Shown here piece by piece: positions 57,751-64,000 of a stretch of DNA of 64,000 nt. The notes under the pieces were generated by a model. The model saw nothing but the letters and a program-made list of their open reading frames with translations, was not told where the DNA came from and searched no databases. A program made the position numbers and the translations under genes. Each line of letters starts with the position of its first letter. The first letter of the stretch is position 1. This stretch comes from Stratiolaelaps scimitus (taxonomy: Eukaryota; Arthropoda; Arachnida; Mesostigmata; Laelapidae), in assembly GCA_019614645.1 (NCBI GenBank), contig JABWDB010000008.1, positions 7,564,001 to 7,628,000 of the forward strand. The letters run 5' to 3'.

Positions 57751-57963
57751 CTGCCACAGCCTTGCCTGACAATTATGGTCGTCATTTGTTGTTGAAAGAG
57801 AAAACGTCGAAAGCGTCAGCAACAGAAAAGAAAAGCACACGAAGAAAATTCGAATTTCTTCTTCCGCCTGCGGCTGCTGCTCCCACAAAATGAAGAAAAT
57901 AATGAAATACGAGCGTTTCGAAGACTGGGCACAATCGCTGCGCTCATTCCCATTCATTGCCAT
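57751..57963 (-). CDS. Exon 1 of a two-exon candidate gene
   Basis: An ATG opens 71 codons that end exactly at a consensus donor GTGGCAG/GTAAGGAC (intron from 57750). The peptide MAMNGNERSDCAQSSKRSY begins a hydrophilic head. After FIIFFILWEQQPQAEEE comes a second hydrophobic segment, IRIFFVCFSFLLLTLSTFS, that could be a signal anchor. The remainder (TTNDDHNCQARLWQ) is polar. If the donor is ignored the frame ends at 57679 after 94 codons. The donor is among the best in the window, so splicing to 57334-57585 across an intron of about 165 bases is favoured. Function unknown. Confidence 0.4.
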
Positions 57964-57969
57964 AGGGGA

Positions 57970-59580
57970 TGAAGCAGTGCTGCAATCACCGCCATCAGCC
58001 TTATCACTGAGTATCGGGTGCTTACGAAGAAACCATCTCGCCGATCTCGTGGTTTGAGGTTCGGTTCACTCGGGTCGTTGTCATCCGGGACCTCTACGGC
58101 CAACAGGATCACTGCCAACAGAATCCGTGTCGGGGGGCTGCTACTGGCTGGTGTCAGAGCGATCTAATCCAAACATTGCATAATCGATCCATCTATCTGT
58201 CTAGTTATCTCTGCACACAAGCAGTGAGGGAATTCTCTGTAGAAGCGCCAGTGGCAGTAGCCGTAACAAACGAATGGTGGTCTCGGGCCAAGGGACATGC
58301 CTCGAGCGCCCTGCGGGAGCTTAGCGACGGCCAGCCACAGTGACGGGTCGGCAAAGCGCTGTTGAGGCCGTTTAGTTTTATAGAGTGCAGCGTGGTTTTC
58401 TACATTAACGCTTATGGCTACAGGGTGTACAGCGAGGGAGTATTACACTCGAACGCCGGGATCTGCAAGGGCGGATAGGGCTCGTGCTTGTGACGGTAGC
58501 TTCTACCGATGACGAGGACGAGGACGACGACGACAACAACGAAGAAAAGGAAGAAAGCTTACAAGTTGAACTGTTGAAGCTGGGCGCGCGCCTGTTGGAT
58601 AGCAGCTTGACGGGCCCGGCTCGGTGGGGATAGCTTCCGCCGAGGATTGAGGGGGCTTTGCTGGCGCCGTGATGAATATGTTGTCGCGCCGAGCTACGCC
58701 GGGAGCACCAACTTGGCCACGTTGATGACGAGCCGCCCGCAGCAACAGTGTTAGCCGAAGTGGAGAGCGTTTGGAGCATGCGGGGCGCGGGGTGGGGGTG
58801 ACGTGGGAGCGATTCCGCTGTGCACCCTATGCGGAGGAAGCTTTGTATCGACAGAGACGCAGAGTTTAGTAGACATGGCGATCCATCCAACAAGGGAACG
58901 TGAAGAGAACTGAGGGACTGAGCGAGTAGAGATATATATATATAGGATGGGGAGAGATAGTGAGTTGGCTGGACTGCCAGTTGGAAGAATGAGGCTATCG
59001 AGTGAGAACGAGTTCTAACATACTCCGGCCGGATTATAAATGATCCTTCTATATTGGCTAGTAGTCGATGGACGAATCGGTTGAGCTGGGAGCGAGCGGT
59101 TGTCAATTTCGTTCGGCAGCTTCGAGAATACTTTCGCATGGGCTACGCGGATGGTCAACAGTGGCACGTAGCGTATATATATAGTTATAGCGTACTAGCC
59201 GTGGGGGAGAACTTTGAGAGGCGGCTCACATAGAGAGTTTATACTCTATAGAATATACGGGTAGGTGGACAGGCTGACGTTGAGTTCGGTTGTTCCGAAC
59301 TCTCTACTTCAGACTGGAGTGCTCGAGAGAGTTTGAAACAATCGGCAGCTAGTGTACTCAGCGAGCTCAGGCCGCTATCGAGTGAGATTGTTCGCTATTG
59401 AAGGCAAACGCGATACGAACGACCACAGGCATGAGTAAGAACGCTGTAGATGAATCGAGATTTGTAGCCACTTCTGATTTCTGAATTCTGTTTCGCTAAT
59501 TGATATAATGTGTCTTGCATTACGGACCACCTGGCCTCTGAGAAAAGAAGTGATTATTGAAATTAGGAATTGTTTGGGGG
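57970..59580. other. Mixed-composition stretch, no firm gene
   Basis: A long minus-strand frame (58405-59139, 244 codons) is dominated by Ser runs derived from a (GAC/GAG)n-like repeat at 58509-58545 and by Ser/Arg/His-rich sequence, so it is not convincing as a protein. (TA) runs occur at 58929-58943 and 59174-59183. Confidence 0.3.
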
Positions 59581-59582
59581 GA

Positions 59583-60115
59583 TTAGTTAGGGGCCGGGGC
59601 CGAGGCTGACATTGTCCTGAGGAAGGCGATGGCATGAACTCTCTGCACAGTGAGGGAGAGGCGTTGCAGAAGGAAAGATCCTGCGCGCTTGTCCCCGGTG
59701 GAGCGGATCTGTCTATGGTAGACCACTTCGAGGAAGTTCGCGGTGAGGATGCCGTGCTCGACTAAGGTTTCAAAAGCAAGGGGGGAAAAGAGGTGGGTTG
59801 CCTGGAGTGCGGCGTACTTCCGTAGCTTGGCCCGCTCCACATGCGCTACCGCGTAACCGTGGGTGGTAGCACAGTGGTTGACATAAGAAGGTGCTAGAGT
59901 GTCAACCACTGTGGCGTCCCAAACGAGGTGCTAACCTCGGTGGAAGGGAATGAGAGTGAGGCCGTTAGGGCGGCGCCGATCGGTAGTGTCGAGGCCCTGT
60001 GATTCCCTTGTGCGAGGGATACCGGCGGAGCGGAGGGCCCTCACGAGCGTGTCATTAAGCATCGTGTGTCGTCCGTGGTGGCCATTCGTTGCGACAGGGT
60101 TCGCCGAAATGGCTG
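59583..60115 (-). pseudogene. Decayed LINE-type polyprotein C-terminal fragment (copy B)
   Basis: Read on the minus strand, this fragment has the same ordered segments as copy A (8820-9480): MLNDTLVRALRSAGIPRTRE, LVWDATVVDTLAPSYVN, ERAKLRKYAALQATHLFSPL, ETL, EVVYHRQIRSTGD, AGSFLLQRLSLTVQRVHAIA. Its last 108 codons are in one frame (59909-59583), but a stop interrupts the frame just before LVWD, so it is dead, though less broken than copy A. Relative to A it lacks about 33 bases upstream of the MLND segment. The family is inferred from memory of animal LINE polyproteins; no reverse transcriptase domain is present here. Confidence 0.6.
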
Positions 60116-60813
60116 TCGATACGTTCCCGGCTTTCGTTTTCGAGCGTCAGCGTCCACCGCTATAACTAATACAATACAATAAGAGAGCTCTACAGCAATG
60201 CTCTTTGCTAAGAGAGGATACAATGGGAGCGAGTCGAGACAGACGACGCTGAAGTCATCAGACATCGCTAACGAGGGGTTGGAAGTTCCCGGGCATTGAT
60301 TTATCTCTACTAAAAACACTGATCTTGAAGAAATGTTGCAGATCGCCATCAAAGGGAACCGGGACGGATGACTACTTTAGTGGGTCTACGCCCAGCCCTC
60401 ATAGTGGCAAATGCCTCAGAGCAGTGCGGGCCGACGTATTTCAGGCATTTCCAATTCCCTTCATAAAAAGTACAGACAGAGAGAGAGAGTGTGTGTAACA
60501 TGTGACCCCGAATACGGCAAACACGATTTCTGCACGTGGCCGCATTCACATCGCTCGTTTTCACACGGTACGCAGGTAGTAAAATACAGAAGGAAGAGAA
60601 ATGTGAAACAAAAATAAACCCGCACGAAAGGTGTTTCGCAATATCGTAGAATTTCACATTAGACTGTACGACAAAGGCGAACTAGCTATATTTAGTCGCT
60701 TTAGGGGTGCTCGTTTGTACCAATATCTTATGCATGTGCATTGCAACAAATATAGGGCCAAGTTGTCAAGATTCAACGGAGCAAATCGGCGACGCCATCC
60801 ACAAACCACAGCC

Positions 60814-60858
60814 GGTGTAACTGGTGTAACTGGTGTAACCGGTGTAACCGGTGTACCA
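60814..60858 (+). repeat. 9-bp minisatellite, five units
   Basis: Five consecutive copies of GGTGTAAC(T/C), the last diverged (GGTGTACCA). In one frame (60631-61242) it would code for Gly-Val-Thr repeats, but that frame has no splice support. Confidence 0.85.
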
Positions 60859-60893
60859 CGGTCATGCCAGTGGTACCCATTTATAACAGTTAG

Positions 60894-61430
60894 TCAACTC
60901 CGCTCAGGGCAAAGCCGCGGCGTTGGGAGGAGCGGTGTACTCAACGAGACGTGGACGGACGCCGTTTCAAAGTCGCACATATATTTACTAAAGGATTTTG
61001 CGGCGCTACGCTTTTTTCTCGACATTAACATACATGGTGGTTGCAGCAACAACGGCAAAGCGCCGAAGTATATGCGGCGGGGTATAGACTTTCGTCGAGT
61101 TCCTACCTCGGCAGGCGGCCTCGGTCGAAACGAGCCCTTCAGGGAATGGACTACTCCTGAGGGAGTATTTCCTTCGCGAAACTCTTCTACTTTTTGGCCT
61201 GTCAGCGAATTGACGTCGAACAGGCCAGCCGTTGCATCGTAGAGAGGAACCCGTCCCGAGCGGAAAAGGACCCTCACCTCGCACACTGTAATTCAGTTAC
61301 CTGCCAAGAGTGTAGGAAATAATGCATTCAAATCACTTTCAAATAAGAATATGTGTCTCGTCGCTGTGGTGTATACCGATATACCTAAGCACATCATGCT
61401 GATTGTAAATGTATCGAAAATGTCGTAACT
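60894..61430 (-). pseudogene. Coding-like frame cut by one TGA
   Basis: From an acceptor-like CAAATAG at 61433-61431, one frame is open for 45 codons (including MMCLGISVYTTATRHIFLF and ESDLNALFPTLLAG) to a TGA at 61295-61293. The same frame then stays open for 132 more codons (VRVLFRSGRVPLYDATAGL, then GQKVEEFREGNTPSGVV) to a stop at 60894. A donor (GGCAG/GTAACTG) precedes the stop, so the first segment may instead be an exon ending at 61302. RHIFLFESD is weakly reminiscent of the 'RxxxxFExD' strand in some DNA methyltransferase-like folds, which is speculative. The plus strand is also open over much of this (60631-61242). Confidence 0.25.
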
Positions 61431-61488
61431 CTATTTGAGTTGACGAAAGCGAGGCGCGTAACGCGACGTCTCGTCACTTTCTGTTCAG

Positions 61489-61614
61489 AAGAAAACGAAT
61501 TGGTAAATCTGTGGAAACATTTTCCTCAAACATGCGCATTTATATGGCAGCTGCGGAGGGGAGTGCATATGATGTTGTCCTCTGGTATCTGCTAAACTTA
61601 CCCCGTGGACGGAG
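61489..61614 (+). CDS. Penultimate exon of an unidentified gene
   Basis: A strong acceptor (CGTCACTTTCTGTTCAG, AG at 61487-61488) and a consensus donor (ACGGAG/GTAAGAGG at 61615) bound exactly 126 bases, phase 2 at both ends. The peptide is RKRIGKSVETFSSNMRIYM, then AAAEGSAYDVVLWYLLNLP and RGR. It looks like a genuine mixed helix/strand segment; no motif is recognised. An alternative reading is a start exon at one of the in-frame ATGs (61532 or 61544). It pairs naturally with 61683-61698 across a 68-base intron that is pyrimidine-rich throughout, typical of compact arthropod introns. Confidence 0.5.
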
Positions 61615-61682
61615 GTAAGAGGCCATCTTCTCTCCCTCTGCTCTGCCTCTATCCTCATCAAGTTCGATACCTTCTTCCCTAG

Positions 61683-61698
61683 TATGTCAGCATATTAA
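61683..61698 (+). CDS. Last coding exon, five codons
   Basis: After a long pyrimidine tract and CTTCCCTAG (AG at 61681-61682) the frame carried from 61489-61614 continues for four residues beyond the split codon and ends (SMSAY, stop TAA at 61696-61698). No AATAAA follows within 100 bases, which is a weakness of the model. Confidence 0.35.
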
Positions 61699-61764
61699 TC
61701 TATGGCATGCAGAATGGAATAGAAAGAGACAGTATTGACTTTTGTTTAAGTTTCAGTAATTTTG

Positions 61765-62148
61765 CTATTGCAATTTCTGCTCCAATGTCTGTTTGATAAG
61801 CGATATGCGACTAGGAACGTTTCGGCTCGATCCCCATTCGAAAGCGGAATTCAGATCGCCAAAGGCAATATTACGCCATATAGGGGGGAAATTATTATTA
61901 GTGGTAGGCTTAAAGGACTTCAGCGTTGATAGTCGCTTATATTTTAGATAAAATAGGGGATTTTCACATTGGGGACAGTGCAACTTATGACAACAACGCC
62001 TCATGAAGTGTTGCGCATCCGTTTCAAGCGGAATTCCCGCCAGTGAACAACCCGCCCTGAATCCGCGAAGGCATTCCACTAAATTAGTGCCACATTCCAC
62101 TCGTGTTAGACTCGTGTTCGACGAATGGCTAAACGTCGTATCGTTCAT
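61765..62148 (-). CDS. Small Cys-rich protein, possibly CFAP418-like
   Basis: A complete frame of 127 codons from an ATG that directly follows an in-frame TAG. The middle has paired cysteines: VECGTNLVEC, FRAGCSLAG, then RRCCHKLHCPQCENPLF. The arrangement 'R-x-C-x2-L-x-C-x2-C' followed later by RNVPSRISLIKQTL recalls the C-terminal domain of the ciliary/photoreceptor protein CFAP418 (human C8orf37 family), in which the cysteine cluster is followed by an 'RNNxP' segment. The end of that domain (a YACQC-like motif) is absent, so this would be truncated or spliced onward. The resemblance is judged by eye and is weak. It may equally be an unrelated zinc-binding ORF. Confidence 0.3.
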   Translation of the reverse strand: MNDTTFSHSSNTSLTRVECGTNLVECLRGFRAGCSLAGIPLETDAQHFMRRCCHKLHCPQCENPLFYLKYKRLSTLKSFKPTTNNNFPPIWRNIAFGDLNSAFEWGSSRNVPSRISLIKQTLEQKLQ

Positions 62149-62149
62149 C

Positions 62150-63968
62150 TACTCAAGTTTGAAGGAGGTGCCCTGACGCTCCTCTCCGTGATGTTGTCAC
62201 CTACGAGGTAGTGAGCATCTCTCAGAGAACTAATTCGTTACGGCGCCTCCAACAAGTGCCCCCCAACTCTCCGCCAACTTGATGAACTGACTCTCACTTT
62301 GACTCGACTCACAAACGCTTCCATGGCCCTGCTCTCTGTGTGTAGTCTATAGGGCATGTAATGTCTGTACGAAGGTTCATCCGACGACGACGACTTTTTT
62401 TGGGCAGACTCTCAGCCCTTATTTAACGGTCCTGCTTTCGGCATTGCTCCATAGGATGGACCCCCAAATGCAAATGTGCAACGGTGCAAATCGAACCCGC
62501 GCACCTACACATATTACATGTGTCCTCTGGTTGCAAGGTGCGCACGGATGCACCACGCCAACGGGGTCGGTTCATCCGGCGACTAGCCTCACTGTACCGT
62601 ACCACCTCTACCCTTTAACTCGAAACGCCTGCGTACTCTCTCGGCACTGTACTAACGCACTGCATCTGGGCTGTTCGATACGTCAGTAACCAAATCTAAC
62701 CGAAGATCATCCCTGCCCATTTACGCAGAGCAATGCGTGGATTTACGTGAATGCAAAGGTCATCTGACATCCCCGTGAACGTCGCTCACGAAACGTGGAA
62801 ATTAATTTCTGGAGCTTGTCAATAGCAGCAACAGCAGCGCCACCACGCCCCCACGCCCCGAAAAACCGAAGGCGCTCCCACAGTCATTGTTTTTCCAGCT
62901 GAGGTAATAACGGCGACATCTGCTGACGCTGCTGCTGTTGTTGGTGACAAGGACAATCGGCTAGGCCAAGTCAACTTATTAGATCCGACTAGAAAATCTG
63001 CCGGTACAAAGTGACGGCAGGAAAGTGAACGACAGGGAGTGACCATTAAAAAGGACTTTCTCGCATCAGTGGAATCTAGCTCATCGGCCCAGCGGGACTT
63101 CCGAGTGCGAAGAAGTTTCACTGAACGATCTTCCTGCCGACAGTGACTGCTGTGGTTCCCCTGCCTTTATTTGTTGTGTACTTTATATCGTAAGGCGACT
63201 TCTAACGAGCGAAAACGGCCCTATAAAACAGGACAACCCCTGAGCGGACGCCTTACACGATGTCTGTCAAAATCACAACAACAACAACAACAGCAGCAGC
63301 ACCAGCAACAACAACAACAACAACGCTGAGTGGTCGTAATATCACTATCCAACAATGAGTCTCCGGCACGACTCGTGCGTGACGTTTGCGATGTACCACC
63401 AGTGACGATGGCGATCAGAAGAGTGTACACCAATAAAGATAACAGCAGAAGAAGAACAAAGAACGAAAAACAAGCGCGTCTATCGTTATCTGTTCCAGAG
63501 GGCGCTGGACTAGCTATTCGCGTTGGGAAGAGCGATCCGGCTCGGACGAGCGGACACTACTACTTCACCTGGACGTCGCTCGCTTTGCGCGGCGCTAGTG
63601 CGCAGCCGCTCGTATGCGTTTCGACCAAGCTCCACAGGAGGACGGTGGGAGGAAATGCTAACATCAGGCAGGCGGCAGGACAACGGCTTGCGCATGTGTC
63701 TAGAGCCACTAGAGGGATAATGCCGCCGGCAAACGAACCCGAATTCCGTCCGAAGAACTGTTGAACTGCTGTCGGCATTCACCAGGCGGCAGCAGCAGCA
63801 GCAGCAGCGGGTCTCTGCAGACACTCGAACCGAACACAAGAAAGGCAGAGAATGAACGGCGGACGCTTCGTCGCGGTCGTACGATGGAAGACAGATACTT
63901 TTGGAACGAGCCGAAACACATCAAAGGAGTTAGCTGAATAGGAGCTGACAAGAGAGTTGGAGAGAGAC

Positions 63969-64000
<32 letters not shown>
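62150..64000. other. Right end: CAG/CAA and GA repeats, no firm gene
   Basis: Besides the SINE B copy, the stretch has (CAA/CAG)n at 63277-63326, (CAG)7 at 63788-63808 and (AG)n from 63960 to the edge. Frames on both strands at 62819-63121 and 63330-63951 are long but overlap each other. This could be the GC-rich 5' region of a gene lying to the right. Confidence 0.35.
62445..62575 (-). repeat. SINE family B, head copy in reverse orientation
   Basis: On the minus strand: CCCCGTTGGCGTGGTGCATC (box A), TTGCAACCAGAGGACACATG, box B GCGCGGGTTCGATTTGCACC, then CGTTGCACATTTGCATTTGG. The tail portion is missing beyond about 62445. It gives the best view of the tRNA-like head alongside 28568-28732. 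Confidence 0.75.

Noticed and set aside
58405..59139. 244-codon minus-strand frame
   Set aside because: Long but dominated by Ser runs from a GAC/GAG-type repeat and low-complexity Ser/Arg/Pro sequence. The composition, not conservation, explains its openness.
60631..61242. 203-codon plus-strand frame with Gly-Val-Thr repeats
   Set aside because: No splice sites or start context; it overlaps a minus-strand frame and a minisatellite and does not join in phase to the exon at 61489.

Overview
The window looks like nuclear DNA of a multicellular animal, most likely an arthropod. It has no operons and no bacterial-style genes. Coding potential comes in short open stretches bounded by GT/AG splice signals, and there are many microsatellites (TA, GA, CA, CAG/CAA). 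It also holds tRNA-headed SINEs and an animal-type non-LTR retrotransposon. A chelicerate (mite or tick) would fit, but nothing here fixes the taxon. There is no sign of a CRISPR array, plasmid, phage or virus.

The one large gene-bearing unit is a two-ORF LINE on the minus strand (about 13532-18776). ORF1 is a zinc-knuckle gag-like protein and ORF2 is an endonuclease plus reverse transcriptase. Both are open from end to end, with a TAATATG junction between them. A diverged, 5'-truncated relative lies at about 10236-10583. Two tRNA-derived SINEs (34544-34695 and 36468-36595) end in a tail that matches the 3' end of this LINE, which is the arrangement expected when a SINE borrows the LINE's retrotransposition machinery. 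A second, unrelated tRNA-derived SINE family is present in five pieces (943-1062, 28568-28732, 43657-43800, 53722-53816, 62445-62575). Two decayed fragments of another LINE-type polyprotein C-terminus sit 50 kb apart in opposite orientation (8820-9480 and 59583-60115). A short element at 29705-30061 has mariner-like terminal inverted repeats and TA flanks.

Host genes are visible only as candidate exons. The best supported on the plus strand are a terminal exon at the left edge (177-403, with a poly(A) signal) and a terminal exon pair around a 68-nt intron (61489-61614 and 61683-61698). On the minus strand they are 2756-3130 (ectodomain-like), 6278-6754 (ectodomain, one membrane span and stop), 8105-8704, 46433-46696, 50068-50276, 50547-50802, 54584-54742, 55344-55603 and a two-exon candidate at 57751-57963/57334-57585. 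Most read as secreted or membrane proteins, but I could not name their families with confidence. All exon calls come from reading frame plus splice-site inspection alone.

The remaining tens of kilobases look like introns or intergenic DNA. I see no evidence for a genuinely new biological system. The most informative signals are the LINE/SINE partnership, the intact LINE, the paired decayed polyprotein fragments and several exon structures with odd features (a donor just upstream of a membrane span, and coding-like frames cut by one stop).
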